From Shewanella sp. NIFS-20-20 (GTDB lineage Bacteria; Pseudomonadota; Gammaproteobacteria; Enterobacterales; Shewanellaceae), in assembly GCF_019209865.1 (NCBI RefSeq), contig NZ_JAHUTT010000022.1:1-54549 (forward strand): a stretch of 54,549 nucleotides of DNA. Reading direction: 5' to 3'. This document shows, piece after piece, positions 19,139 through 28,641 of the stretch; positions within the stretch are counted from its first letter, which is position 1; every line of letters begins with the position of its first letter. The notes beneath the pieces were generated by a model. The model searched no databases. It was not told the DNA's origin and saw only the letters and a program-made list of their open reading frames with translations. A program made the translations under genes and the position numbers.

Positions 19139-20395
19139 TTAGCACTTGATGTGTGGAATATCTTGCCAGCGGGTAGTGTATTGAGGGCTGAGTAATTGTC
19201 GGCGCATTCCCCATTTAGGATGGATCCCTTGCGCCGCTAAAAATAAAGTATCAGTACCGTACCTGCCATTGACCCCATCAAATACCTTCATTAATGCTGG
19301 GTTGTTACTCGGGGGATTGAATAAATCTAATTGCAACTGGTGCTCATTGACGAGATCTAGCAGACCGACCCCAATTTTGTAGTAACGCACGCCAGGCTTA
19401 AACACCTGAGGGGCCGCATCAAACACGGCTTGAGTCATCTCAAGGCTGCACTGCGTCGGACAGGCGAAACGAAGGGTGCTTTGCAGGCTCACCGGCTGAT
19501 CATCAAAGGGGGAGCTGGCGGCAAAAATGGTCATGACTTGGCATAATGAGCCTTGACGGCGAGCTTTGGTCGCCGCTATTCCGGTGTGCTTACATAGGGC
19601 TTGTCGCAGTTGATCGAGGGTAGTGATCCGCTCACCCATGCTACGGGTAGAATAAATTTGCTGTTTATCAGCCCTAGCGGCATCAAATTGTTTGCACTCT
19701 TCACCATTGAGTTCACGCACCGTACGTTCTATTTCAATACTGAACTGTTTTTTGGCGAGACCGGCAGGCATTTTTGCCAGTTGATCGGCGCTTTTGATGT
19801 TCATTAAGGCGAGCCGTTTGCTGGTTTGTCGGCCGATCCCCCAGACGTCTGCCGCGGCCATTTTTTGTAATATGCTGATGCGTTCATTGTCGTTATCAAT
19901 CACACAAACACCTTGATAACCTTCGATTTTTTTTGCCGCGTGATTGGCTACTTTGGCCAAGGTTAACGTGGGACCAATGCCGACACAGACGGGTAAGCGG
20001 CACTCTTTCCAGACGGTACGCCGGATCTGTTGTCCCTGAGTGAGTAGGCAAGGGATCGCAGGGAAGCTACGCTTAAACGAAACAAAGGACTCATCAATCG
20101 AATAGATAAATTGCTCAGGAGCAAAACGACTGATCACTTGCATCATTTTTGCTGATAAATCACTGTAAAGTTCATAGTTAGAGGAAAGGGCAATGACCCC
20201 GTGTTGTTGGCAGAGATCCCGCACTTGAAAATAAGGGACAAACTTTTTAATCCCAGCATTAAGAGCCGCTCGATTCGCGGCGACAACACAGCCATCGTTA
20301 TTGGATAACACTATGATGGCTTTATTGCGCCATGCGGGATTAAACACTTGCTCGGCGCTGCAATAAAAGGCATTGGCATCGATTAGTCCGTACAT
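19139..20395 (-). CDS. umuC: DNA polymerase V catalytic subunit
   Basis: Y-family translesion polymerase. From the ATG at 20395 the protein has 418 residues and opens MYGLIDANAFYCSAEQVF. Asp6 and the pair Asp101-Glu102 in SIDESFVSF are the metal-binding catalytic residues, at the same positions as in E. coli UmuC. SNNDGCVVAANRAALNAGIKK and the helix-hairpin-helix WGIGRQTSKRLALMNI are also present. A start seven codons upstream is possible. Its start overlaps the umuD end by 13 bases, so the two are coupled. Damage-induced through the LexA box upstream of umuD. Confidence 0.95.
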   Translation of the reverse strand: MYGLIDANAFYCSAEQVFNPAWRNKAIIVLSNNDGCVVAANRAALNAGIKKFVPYFQVRDLCQQHGVIALSSNYELYSDLSAKMMQVISRFAPEQFIYSIDESFVSFKRSFPAIPCLLTQGQQIRRTVWKECRLPVCVGIGPTLTLAKVANHAAKKIEGYQGVCVIDNDNERISILQKMAAADVWGIGRQTSKRLALMNIKSADQLAKMPAGLAKKQFSIEIERTVRELNGEECKQFDAARADKQQIYSTRSMGERITTLDQLRQALCKHTGIAATKARRQGSLCQVMTIFAASSPFDDQPVSLQSTLRFACPTQCSLEMTQAVFDAAPQVFKPGVRYYKIGVGLLDLVNEHQLQLDLFNPPSNNPALMKVFDGVNGRYGTDTLFLAAQGIHPKWGMRRQLLSPQYTTRWQDIPHIKC

Positions 20396-20805
20396 AAACG
20401 ACACGGCCGATGACAACGAATTGAACGAGTGACCACGCCTTCAATTGAGAATTGGTCGTAATGATGGATCACCATCGGTTGGCATGCTTGATTGGCTGAT
20501 AACAACATGCGCCTTTGTTTATCCAGTTGCTTGCAGACAAATTCGCCATTGAAGTTGGCAACGATGATATCGCCTTGTTGTGGACTGACGTGGCGATCAA
20601 CAATCAAAATATCGTGATCAAAAATACCAAAGCCTTCCATAGAGTGACCCGCCGCCATACCGAGAAAGGTGGCACTTGGATGTTGAATGAGGAGCTCATC
20701 GAGTTTGAGACCCAATTGACGGTACTCTTCGGCAGGGCTTTCAAAACCAGTAATGCCCGCTCGGGCATAAATCGGAATAATCTTCACAATGCAAATACTG
20801 TTCAT
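20383..20805 (-). CDS. umuD: UmuD, self-cleaving subunit of DNA polymerase V
   Basis: Peptidase S24 family protein; RecA-stimulated self-cleavage makes UmuD', which joins UmuC. 140 residues. Catalytic Ser55 in GHSMEGFG and Lys92 in GEFVCKQL align with E. coli Ser60 and Lys97. Aligning backwards from Ser55, the residue pair at the cleavage position is Thr19-Gly20 (in ITGFESPAEEY), where E. coli has Cys24-Gly25 and most relatives Ala-Gly; Ala16-Gly17 lies three residues upstream. The N-terminus is about five residues shorter than E. coli. No Shine-Dalgarno precedes the ATG, which lies inside the LexA box. Confidence 0.93.
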   Translation of the reverse strand: MNSICIVKIIPIYARAGITGFESPAEEYRQLGLKLDELLIQHPSATFLGMAAGHSMEGFGIFDHDILIVDRHVSPQQGDIIVANFNGEFVCKQLDKQRRMLLSANQACQPMVIHHYDQFSIEGVVTRSIRCHRPCRLCTD

Positions 20806-20813
20806 TTATACAG
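20798..20813. promoter_or_regulatory. LexA (SOS) box over the umuD start codon
   Basis: Read on the minus strand, CTGTATAAATGAACAG is a CTG-N10-CAG element close to the gammaproteobacterial LexA consensus. The umuD ATG (20805-20803) is inside it. LexA bound here would cover the translation start, so the transcript must begin very near the ATG, or translation begins further in. Confidence 0.9.
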
Positions 20814-20903
20814 TATTAATAGTAGCATGTTAAAAATGAAGCACAAGCGCTGGCCTACTTGTTTGCTGTAATAAACAGCAAAGAAGTGAGGGGGACGGCG
20901 CGA

Positions 20904-21800
20904 TTAGTGCTGAGATAGCACTGGCGTAATCTCGAGTTGGCCCTCGATAGTACGGGTGGTGGAAATGGTGGTGGTCATGCTACCTATGGTTTTACGAGTA
21001 CGTTTGGTGACTGAATGCGAATACTGGCTGCTGCGCAGTTGATGCTCAGGCGTGAAATAATTGGTCACGCTCAACACGCCGTTATCGCTGGACTCAGAAA
21101 ATGTTATGCGAAGTGGATCGGCTGCAAAGGTCCAGTGATGATCTGCCGCATCGAAAGTTTGAGCGGGTAATAAAGGTGCAATAGGCCGGACGAGCATCAA
21201 GGTAAACATGGGAATAATGTTGTTTTTATCGAATATTAAAGGGAGCTCATCTGCTGGCGAGTAAGGGTTATCGGCCAAGGTCAATGCCGCAATCGGCAGT
21301 TCAAAGGGCTGACTGAGTTGGAGGTCATTGCTGTTGCTGGCGTGGGAAGCTAGGGTAAACTGCAGGCCATTGATTTGCTTGAGGGCGATTAAGGCTTCAC
21401 TTAATTCGTTATGGCCCTCTGCCGTTAAGTCGACCGCGAGATAGTCCAATTGACTAACCAAGCTTGCTTTGTCCATGGTGCTATCAAATTCAATGCTATG
21501 AGTGATTAAATCGAGCGCATAGCGCAGACTTTCTAATTCAAATCGATATTCACCATCGTGATGCACCATGATCCAGTCGCTATAGCTTTCAGCGATGCGC
21601 GGTTTGTTATTCATCATCTGAGGTAAATTGGCACGGCTGGAGCGAGTATGTTTTTGATACAGGGTTATGTGGTAGTCACCGTTAGCTAAGGGCGTTAACT
21701 CGATGGCCACAGGTTCGGCAACGACCTGAACCTGTTGGGGCGTATTGTCAGAGCATCCCTGCAATAGTATGGCCACTACCATGACTAGATAAACGCGCAT
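20904..21800 (-). CDS. Predicted lipoprotein, function unknown
   Basis: 298 residues from the ATG at 21800, which follows GAGAGGA; a longer in-frame start would spoil the signal peptide. The N-terminus MRVYLVMVVAILLQGCSDN is a type II signal peptide with lipobox LLQGC, so Cys16 is lipidated and the protein is anchored in the outer or inner membrane facing the periplasm. No domain recognised. The C-terminal part is rich in threonine and arginine (KRTRKTIGSMTTTISTTRT). Divergent from the TraF_2-type gene at 22009. Confidence 0.75.
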   Translation of the reverse strand: MRVYLVMVVAILLQGCSDNTPQQVQVVAEPVAIELTPLANGDYHITLYQKHTRSSRANLPQMMNNKPRIAESYSDWIMVHHDGEYRFELESLRYALDLITHSIEFDSTMDKASLVSQLDYLAVDLTAEGHNELSEALIALKQINGLQFTLASHASNSNDLQLSQPFELPIAALTLADNPYSPADELPLIFDKNNIIPMFTLMLVRPIAPLLPAQTFDAADHHWTFAADPLRITFSESSDNGVLSVTNYFTPEHQLRSSQYSHSVTKRTRKTIGSMTTTISTTRTIEGQLEITPVLSQH

Positions 21801-22008
21801 TGTATCCTCTCCTCTATAGGCTATCTGTCCAAAATCCCGTGCCATGGTAGAGGGTTTGAGGATGAATGTTAACTAAATGTAGTCGGCATTTGCGAGAACC
21901 GAGCTAATTGTGATCTTAATCGCTTTTATCAGTTCTGGAGAACCCTAGGGGGATAAGCTGTTGTACATTAGTGGCATCATATTGAAAGAAAAGTAAAAAT
22001 GGAGTTTT

Positions 22009-23202
22009 ATGAAGTTACTACAATCGGCTGTTGCAGTGGTATTGGCATTAGGACCTGTGACGATGGCGGTCGCACAAATTGATGCCCGCAGTGTGGGAAT
22101 GGCGGGTGCGGGGATTGCCAGTGGGGATTATACCCACGCCAATCTTAACCCGGCCTTGTTGACTCGATTTCAAGACGATGATGATTTATATGTTAAATTT
22201 TCACTGGGTGCCCATGCCAGTGATTATCAAGACACCATCGATCAAGTGGATGCCTTGCAACTGAGCCTAGATCAGTTTGAGTCCTTGGTAGCGAACCCCG
22301 ATCTCAGCAACCCGCCAACGGCAGAAGCGCAGGCTTTGGTCGCCGATTTAAAAGCTCTCGATTCGAGCCAAATCGATGGTGAAGGTGGGCTGGATTTAGC
22401 GTTTTATCTCCCCTCCGACACCTTAGCCATCGGATTTAGCATGGGGGGCCAAGTATGGGCCAAGGGGGATTTTAGCTTTGCCAAGCAAGATGAAACCCTG
22501 ATTAATAACGCCTTGACCACGGGCGAGTTTGATCAACAAAATATCCGCTCTGAAGGGCTTGCCCGTGCGGTGGTGGTGAGTGAGTTAGCGGTGAGTGTGG
22601 CGACTCAAGTCTCTTTGCCTGTGATTGGGAGTCTAGCGCTTGGTGTCACACCTAAGTTGCAACGGTTTGATAGCTATGTGTATCGAGCCAATATCAACAA
22701 TTACGACAGTGATGATTATTTCGATGATCAATATATGACAGATACCACTGGCGCTAACCTTGATTTTGGGGTTCATGGCGCCGTCGGTCCGCTGCAAGTG
22801 GGCTTAGTGGCTCGTAATTTAATCGCGCATGAACTTGTTAATGTGGCCAACGAGCGTCTCCGTATAGAACCGACTGTAACGGCTGCCATTGCGATGCAAA
22901 CCTTGGGATTTACTTTGGCGTTAGACATTGATTTGATTGAAGATAAATCATTCGTGCTCGACAATAATCCCGAGGCATTTATGCAACCACGTCAGTGGGC
23001 TCGTTTCGGTGCCGAGTTCGACCTTTTTGAACAAGTGCAGCTGCGAGGCGGCTACCGGACTGATATGACGGGTCACTACTCAGATGAATTTAGTGTCGGT
23101 ATTGGCGCATCGCCGTTTGATGTGGTGACCTTAGATTTGGCTGCCCAGTTTGGTGGTGAGGATGCCATCGGCGCCGCATTACAACTTGGGGTTAAGTTCT
23201 AA
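22009..23202 (+). CDS. TraF_2-family outer-membrane protein
   Basis: 397 residues with a cleavable signal peptide (to about VAQ at residue 23), then the ARSVGMAGAGIASGDYTHANLNPALL block shared by the TraF_2 (PF13729-like) family and FadL-like barrels. Alternating polar-hydrophobic stretches and a C-terminal aromatic (VKF) indicate an outer-membrane beta-barrel. Databases label this family 'conjugal transfer protein TraF', but the gene is isolated on the chromosome with no conjugation genes around, so that role should not be assumed. Confidence 0.8.
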   Translation: MKLLQSAVAVVLALGPVTMAVAQIDARSVGMAGAGIASGDYTHANLNPALLTRFQDDDDLYVKFSLGAHASDYQDTIDQVDALQLSLDQFESLVANPDLSNPPTAEAQALVADLKALDSSQIDGEGGLDLAFYLPSDTLAIGFSMGGQVWAKGDFSFAKQDETLINNALTTGEFDQQNIRSEGLARAVVVSELAVSVATQVSLPVIGSLALGVTPKLQRFDSYVYRANINNYDSDDYFDDQYMTDTTGANLDFGVHGAVGPLQVGLVARNLIAHELVNVANERLRIEPTVTAAIAMQTLGFTLALDIDLIEDKSFVLDNNPEAFMQPRQWARFGAEFDLFEQVQLRGGYRTDMTGHYSDEFSVGIGASPFDVVTLDLAAQFGGEDAIGAALQLGVKF

Positions 23203-23445
23203 TCGCGATAGGGTACACCAATGGGCTCAGATGAGCCCATTGTTATGTCGTTAACTGTTAACAACCCAATGCAACTGATTGGTTAAATTTGTTAGCTATT
23301 GGTGAGATAGCTAATGCGAAAATATTGTTTTTTAATATTTATCATAAAAATCAGTATCTTAATTTCTGGCACTCTATTTGCTTTATCTGTCGATGAGTCA
23401 TTCAGCCAACTGAATGGGATAGTTAATTCAATAAGGACGCTAATA

Positions 23446-23832
23446 ATGAAAAAAACACGATTTCCACTGTTAACTGCCGTAGGTTTGAGTTTAGGGCTAA
23501 GCGGTTGTGTCATCAATTTGGGCGGAGATGAGTCAGGTTACGCCAGCGGCCAGTCATCCAGTTGGCAACAACAAGAACGTCAAAATCGAGACCATATTGC
23601 CAATTTATCACTTGGAGCGAGCCTTGAATCAGTCAAACAAAGCATGGGCTTAGCCGATTTTAGTGAGGCTTATCCTGACGGGGACAAGACAGTGGAAGTA
23701 TTGTTTTATCGCACCCAAAGACGCCATGGTGATGACAAAACCACCATGGATGAGTGCACGCCCTTAGTGTTTAATAATGGTAAGTTAGTGGGATGGGGTA
23801 ATACTGCCTATCATCAGGTGAAATCCATTTAA
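23446..23832 (+). CDS. DUF3192-type lipoprotein
   Basis: A 128-residue lipoprotein: signal MKKTRFPLLTAVGLSLGLSGC with lipobox LSGC (Cys21 lipidated), a Gly/Ser/Gln-rich linker, then a compact C-terminal domain with IANLSLGASLESVKQSMGLADFSEAY, the pattern of DUF3192 proteins found in Shewanella and Vibrio relatives and of small SmpA-like folds. The ATG at 23446 follows ATAAGGAC; the longer in-frame reading from 23314 lacks a ribosome binding site. Function unknown. Confidence 0.82.
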   Translation: MKKTRFPLLTAVGLSLGLSGCVINLGGDESGYASGQSSSWQQQERQNRDHIANLSLGASLESVKQSMGLADFSEAYPDGDKTVEVLFYRTQRRHGDDKTTMDECTPLVFNNGKLVGWGNTAYHQVKSI

Positions 23833-24119
23833 CGTTAGCGCAGCCAAGCCCTTAATGGTGTGAGTGCTTGGCTGTAGCCATTCTAAGGTTTTCAGCGTGC
23901 GGATCTTGCGCCACCGTGACGGCAATGGCTTGCACATCAAATAGTTGATGAGATTTTGTTAATCTGTGCACTGGTTGGCAGATTAGATAATCGATGAAAA
24001 TAAAACCAAAATCTTGGCGATAGACGACAGTTTCATCCGCGTAAATTGCTTACTCTGATAGCTTAATAATTGAGCCCACTTGATGGCTTAATATATTGAG
24101 TAGTCAGGGAATACTAATT

Positions 24120-25424
24120 ATGCAAAGCTCATTTTCAGATCGCTTACTCTGGGGCGCTACCGATGCCCTTGACACTGTAATGGCACACAGTATTCGTCAG
24201 TCATTATCCCTAAAAGATTGCACTCGGCTTGAGCTCGAATATCAACATGACGTGCCATCCACCCCGATTGAAACCCTCTATATTCATATCCCTTTTTGTC
24301 ATACGCTGTGCCGTTTTTGCTCGTTTCATAAGGTCAAATTTAATGACGCGTTAGCGCGAGACTATTTTACGGCACTAAGGGCAGAAATTCGGGCGGTTGT
24401 GGCTAAAGGTTATCGTTTTAATCGGGTGTATATCGGTGGCGGCACCACCACAATATTAGAGGATGAGTTGGTACATACCATTGAGCTCATCAAGAGCCTG
24501 ACCGAGATCCGAGAGGTGTCTTGTGAGAGTGACCCCATCTATTTTAACGACGGTCATCCGCAGCGATTAGTCGGCTTAGTGGATCGGATGTCCATTGGGG
24601 TGCAAAGCTTTGAAGATAGGATCCTGAAAGCCACAGGGCGTTTTGAAAAATTTGGTTCGGGTCAGCAGCAAGCCGATTATGTGCTAAGGGCCATCGAGTT
24701 ATTTCCCACCGTTAATCTCGACATGATGTACGGCTTTGCGGTGCAAACCCCAAGTTCTGTGGCGGCAGATCTCGCCCATACCTTGTCGTTACAGCCAGAT
24801 CAAATCACCACGTACCCATTAACCACAGGGTTCGGCAAAAACCATAAAAAGGCCGGCTGCTTAGCCGGTGATCCGCATGCCTTATGGCCACAATTTATGG
24901 CGGTAAAACAGACCTTACAGCCGCATTACACCATGGAGTTTCCGTGGACATTTAGTCGTAACTTTGGCCCAGGCGTCGACAATAAATACGTGCTCGATGG
25001 TGAAGATTGTTTCGGCGTAGGCTCGGGCGCGTTCGGCCGTTTTGGTCAGCAGTTTAGGATTTCAAGTTTTACCATTGAGGACTATATTGCCATGATTAAC
25101 CGCCAACAATCAGGCACCGGTTATGTCAAACATATTGATGCTAAAGCCTTAATGCAACATCAACTCATGCTCATGATGGGGCACGGTAAATTAGATAATC
25201 GCTTATTTAAGCAACATACTGGCAAAAGCTTATGGCAGGCGTTTCCCTTAGAGATGCTGTATTTGAAGGCCGCGGGTGCAATTAGCGCGCAAGGTCAAGA
25301 TTACCTCACTACGGACAAGGGCCAATTTATCGCCCTAAAAATGTTCAGTGGCTTTTTATCAGGCATGGATTATTTACGCGAACAAGCGCGAGACTTGCCG
25401 CAATTATCTCAAACAAGGCTGTAG
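24120..25424 (+). CDS. HemN-like radical SAM enzyme
   Basis: 434 residues. The radical SAM [4Fe-4S] motif is C-x3-C-x2-C at Cys60, Cys64 and Cys67 (PFCHTLCRFC), followed by RVYIGGGTTT and IGVQSFEDRILKATGR, as in coproporphyrinogen III dehydrogenase (HemN) and its relatives. The C-terminal part is shorter and different from bona fide HemN, so a role in heme handling or another SAM reaction (for example the HutW group) is possible; the exact substrate is unknown. ATG at 24120 follows AGGGA. The 287 bases upstream hold no visible gene. Confidence 0.8.
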   Translation: MQSSFSDRLLWGATDALDTVMAHSIRQSLSLKDCTRLELEYQHDVPSTPIETLYIHIPFCHTLCRFCSFHKVKFNDALARDYFTALRAEIRAVVAKGYRFNRVYIGGGTTTILEDELVHTIELIKSLTEIREVSCESDPIYFNDGHPQRLVGLVDRMSIGVQSFEDRILKATGRFEKFGSGQQQADYVLRAIELFPTVNLDMMYGFAVQTPSSVAADLAHTLSLQPDQITTYPLTTGFGKNHKKAGCLAGDPHALWPQFMAVKQTLQPHYTMEFPWTFSRNFGPGVDNKYVLDGEDCFGVGSGAFGRFGQQFRISSFTIEDYIAMINRQQSGTGYVKHIDAKALMQHQLMLMMGHGKLDNRLFKQHTGKSLWQAFPLEMLYLKAAGAISAQGQDYLTTDKGQFIALKMFSGFLSGMDYLREQARDLPQLSQTRL

Positions 25425-25513
25425 GGGCTGGGCGGCGGCGCTGATGGCTGCGACACCATCAGACTAGTGATGAATCAGTGCGGTAGTTATCCACTATGGT
25501 GCGATGCCGTTGC

Positions 25514-25541
25514 GCCCCCCCCATGTGGGTGGTTTTTTTTT
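25514..25541 (+). terminator. Probable terminator with homopolymer runs
   Basis: C8 (25515-25522), ATGT, GGGTGG, then T9 (25533-25541). The C and G runs can pair with one mismatch and the T-run completes a rho-independent terminator for the radical SAM gene. The long homopolymers make this spot prone to slippage and sequencing error. Confidence 0.65.
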
Positions 25542-25670
25542 GCGCGCAAAATGGGTAGGCTATGCACTCGAACTCATGGTTGTTAACGTGGCGCTAACGG
25601 CTGATTTACTTTTGCTCGGCAAGCTGAGCTGTCAATCTGACGTAGGTTGGCTTAATCGGAACTGGATTGC

Positions 25671-28481
25671 ATGGATAATTCTTCAAATATTACTCGAGAC
25701 GATACCGATAACATTGAATTGCTCGAAGACATACTCCCTGCCGCCAACGCTGGTGATGCTCAAGCTCAATATCAAGCCGGGTTTATTTATGAGCAGGGAC
25801 AAGATACCCCGCAAGACTTCGAATATGCCGCTTATTGGTATGCGAAAGCCGCAGAGCAAGACTATCCTCTGGCGCAATTTGCCTTAGGCCAGTTAATCCA
25901 TTATGGCCACGGGCTTGAAAGCAATCCATTGACCGTGGTGCGCTGGACCCGTCAAGCGGCAGAACAAGGATTGGCCTGTGCCCAAGGGTTTCTTGGTTAT
26001 CTCTATATCACAGGTCAAGGTGTCGAGGTTAATGAGCCTGAGGCGGCTAAATGGCTCACGAAGGGCGCGGTTCAAGGCGATGCCTATGCCCAGCACTGCC
26101 TTGCCAAATGCTATGAGCAAGGGCTGGGGTGTGATGCCAGTATGGATGAGGCTGTCTATTGGTATACCACGGCGGCGCAGCAGTCTTATTGCCCTGCGAT
26201 CATCCGATTAGGCGAGCTGTACAGTGAGGGGGTTGGGGTTGAACAATCATTGGAGTTAGCATTTCAGTGGTTTGAGCAGGCGGCGAACTTAGGCTACAAG
26301 GACGGTTTACTGCGGGTGGCTAACTGCTATGCCTATGGACTCGGTGTCGAAGAAGACGAAGCGCGTGCCTTTGACTTGATCCGCCAGTTGGCTAAGGCCG
26401 ATGTGCTCGACGCCGTGGTACAACTCGGTTTTTATTACCGCGACGGCATCGGTGTCGAGCCAGATACGGCCACTGCGCTGGAGTGGTTTCATCAGGCGGC
26501 AAACGAAGGGGATGTCAATGCCATTTTCCAGATTGGTTACACCTATAGCAAAGGGATTGGCATTGACGCTGACAGGGTTGTAGCGTGTGAGTGGTATTTA
26601 AAATCCGCAGAATTAGGCCATGATTGGGGTCAGTATAATTTAGGCCTGGCCTACATTAATGGGGATGGGGTTGAGCAGGATTTAACGCAGGCTATTTATT
26701 GGTATCGCCGCGCGGCGAAACAAGGGAATAGTTGGGCCCAGAATAATTTAGGGCGTGCGTATCTTGTCGGCAAGGGCGTCGACAAGAATGACTATCTCGC
26801 TTATTTATGGCTTAGACGTGCGGCCGAGCAAGGTTTTCCCGACGCGCAATTTAATTTGGCTCAGTTTTATCAAACGCTGCCAGAGGAAGAAGACCATCAA
26901 GAGGCGGTGTTATTTTGGTGGACAGAAGCGGCTAAACGTCATGATGTGGATGGTCAATTTGCCCTCGGGTGTTATTACCAAAAGCAGGGGCAATTAGAGG
27001 ATTATCAACGGGCGGTTTTTTGGTTCCAACAGGGCGCTGAACAGGAAGATCCCAGAGCCATTAACTGCCTTGGTAGCCTCTATCAATCTGGCGAAGGTGT
27101 CGAGCAAGATGATGCTCAGGCCTTTGAGCTCTACCAACAAGCGGCCGAGCTTGGTAACCCTAATGCGGCGTGTAATCTCGGTTTTTTTTATGAGATGGGG
27201 CGAGGGTGTGACAAGAATATTGACCGCGCTTTACATTGGTACCACTCAGCGGCCGAGCAAGGGTTTGCGAATGCGAGTGCTTATTTAGCTAAGTGTTATT
27301 GGTTTGAAGTCGATGACGATGAGGCGTCGATGGCGTGGTTGCCGCAAGCGGTAAGTTCAGGAGATTTATGGGCCCACTATCATCTGGGGGTAAAATTAAT
27401 CAGTGGTGAAGGCATCGCCAAGGATCCTGAGCGCGGAGTGGGTTTACTTCGGGTCGCGGCCGAGCAAGGCTATCAAAAGGCGCAGCTTAATCTTGGCCAT
27501 TGTTATTTTAATGGCGATGTCCTTGAGTTCGATATTGAACAGGCGATATCTTGGTATCAATGTGCGGCAGAGCAGGATAATTTAGCCGCACAACTCATGT
27601 TGGTCCAAATTTATGATGACGACTCCGAGAACAAAGATTGCACCTTATATTTTCACTGGGCCAAGCAAGCTGCAGAGCTTGGGGATATCAATACACAATA
27701 TAATCTGGCCTTAGCTTACCGTGATGGTAAGGGCGTCGAGCCCTCTTTCACTGAGGCCGTTTATTGGTTCACTAAGGCGGCGCAACAAGCGGATGCTGAG
27801 GCTCAATATGAGGTCGCTTGTTTGTATTTGAGCGACCATGAGCTCGCCAATCGAGCCCAGGGGCTATCATGGCTCATGCAAGCGGCTGAACTAGGATTTG
27901 TTAAAGCAGAGTTTCAGTTAGCGATTGAATATTTGGATGACGATACCCCTGAGTTTGACCTTAACCTAGGGATGCAATGGTTACGCGCGGCCGCTGAACA
28001 TGATTCAGTGGCAGCACAATTAACCTTGGCTGATTTTATGCTGGATGCCGACGGTCCCGTTTACGAGCCCAACCAAGGTTTTGAATGGCTTAAACTCGCC
28101 GCTGCCAATGGCCACAGTAAGGCGCAATTCTTATTGGGTTGTTATTATGATGAGGGCCAATACTGTCAACAAGATCAGGCAGAAAGTTATCAATGGTTTT
28201 TAACCAGTGCAATGAACGGCTATCTCGATGCACAAGTGGTGTTGATCCAATACTACTGGCATGGCGAAGGGACAGAAGAAGATGACCAACGTGCCTTAGC
28301 GTGGACCATGGCATTAGCCGAGCAAGGACACCCTATCGGCCAGTATTTTTTAGGTCGCTTTTATGAGACCGGGGCAGCGCTTGAGCAAGATTTGCAACAA
28401 GCCAAACATTGGTATCAGTTGGCGGCCGAGCAAGGTGATACTGATGCTACCGCTCGCTTGCAAGCCCTCGGGCGCCAGTAA
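25671..28481 (+). CDS. Large Sel1-repeat protein
   Basis: 936 residues made almost wholly of about 25 Sel1-like (TPR-related) repeats of 36 residues, each with the signature A..Y..G.G...D...A..W...AAEQG. No signal peptide or membrane segment is visible, so it is probably cytoplasmic, unlike many shorter exported Sel1 proteins. Such repeats build a superhelical protein-binding scaffold. The N-terminus is acidic and there is no catalytic domain. Partner unknown. Several repeats are irregular (around residues 555-575 and 650-670), consistent with drift. Confidence 0.88.
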   Translation: MDNSSNITRDDTDNIELLEDILPAANAGDAQAQYQAGFIYEQGQDTPQDFEYAAYWYAKAAEQDYPLAQFALGQLIHYGHGLESNPLTVVRWTRQAAEQGLACAQGFLGYLYITGQGVEVNEPEAAKWLTKGAVQGDAYAQHCLAKCYEQGLGCDASMDEAVYWYTTAAQQSYCPAIIRLGELYSEGVGVEQSLELAFQWFEQAANLGYKDGLLRVANCYAYGLGVEEDEARAFDLIRQLAKADVLDAVVQLGFYYRDGIGVEPDTATALEWFHQAANEGDVNAIFQIGYTYSKGIGIDADRVVACEWYLKSAELGHDWGQYNLGLAYINGDGVEQDLTQAIYWYRRAAKQGNSWAQNNLGRAYLVGKGVDKNDYLAYLWLRRAAEQGFPDAQFNLAQFYQTLPEEEDHQEAVLFWWTEAAKRHDVDGQFALGCYYQKQGQLEDYQRAVFWFQQGAEQEDPRAINCLGSLYQSGEGVEQDDAQAFELYQQAAELGNPNAACNLGFFYEMGRGCDKNIDRALHWYHSAAEQGFANASAYLAKCYWFEVDDDEASMAWLPQAVSSGDLWAHYHLGVKLISGEGIAKDPERGVGLLRVAAEQGYQKAQLNLGHCYFNGDVLEFDIEQAISWYQCAAEQDNLAAQLMLVQIYDDDSENKDCTLYFHWAKQAAELGDINTQYNLALAYRDGKGVEPSFTEAVYWFTKAAQQADAEAQYEVACLYLSDHELANRAQGLSWLMQAAELGFVKAEFQLAIEYLDDDTPEFDLNLGMQWLRAAAEHDSVAAQLTLADFMLDADGPVYEPNQGFEWLKLAAANGHSKAQFLLGCYYDEGQYCQQDQAESYQWFLTSAMNGYLDAQVVLIQYYWHGEGTEEDDQRALAWTMALAEQGHPIGQYFLGRFYETGAALEQDLQQAKHWYQLAAEQGDTDATARLQALGRQ

Positions 28482-28641
28482 TGCTCACTTGCTCACTTGC
28501 TCACTGTCTCATGGGCTTGTGGGCGTTAAGCGGGGTAGTCAGGGGCGCGCGAGCGACACCGAGCGCCAAACCCATGCGCCGCGCCAACCCGCCGCGGGGT
28601 TAATTCGAACTACTGTTTTTTATGGGAAAAAGTGAGGCAAT

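Noticed and set aside
22009..23202. TraF-like gene as a sign of a plasmid or conjugative element
   Set aside because: The TraF_2 family name is historical; no other transfer, relaxase or partition genes are present and the surroundings are chromosomal.
25504..25887. 127-residue frame upstream of and overlapping the Sel1 gene
   Set aside because: Begins in the C8/T9 terminator-like homopolymer region and runs out of frame through the Sel1 gene start; no homology seen.
28363..28635. 90-residue frame after the Sel1 gene
   Set aside because: Mostly overlaps the real Sel1 frame; the unique part is low-complexity and lacks a start signal.
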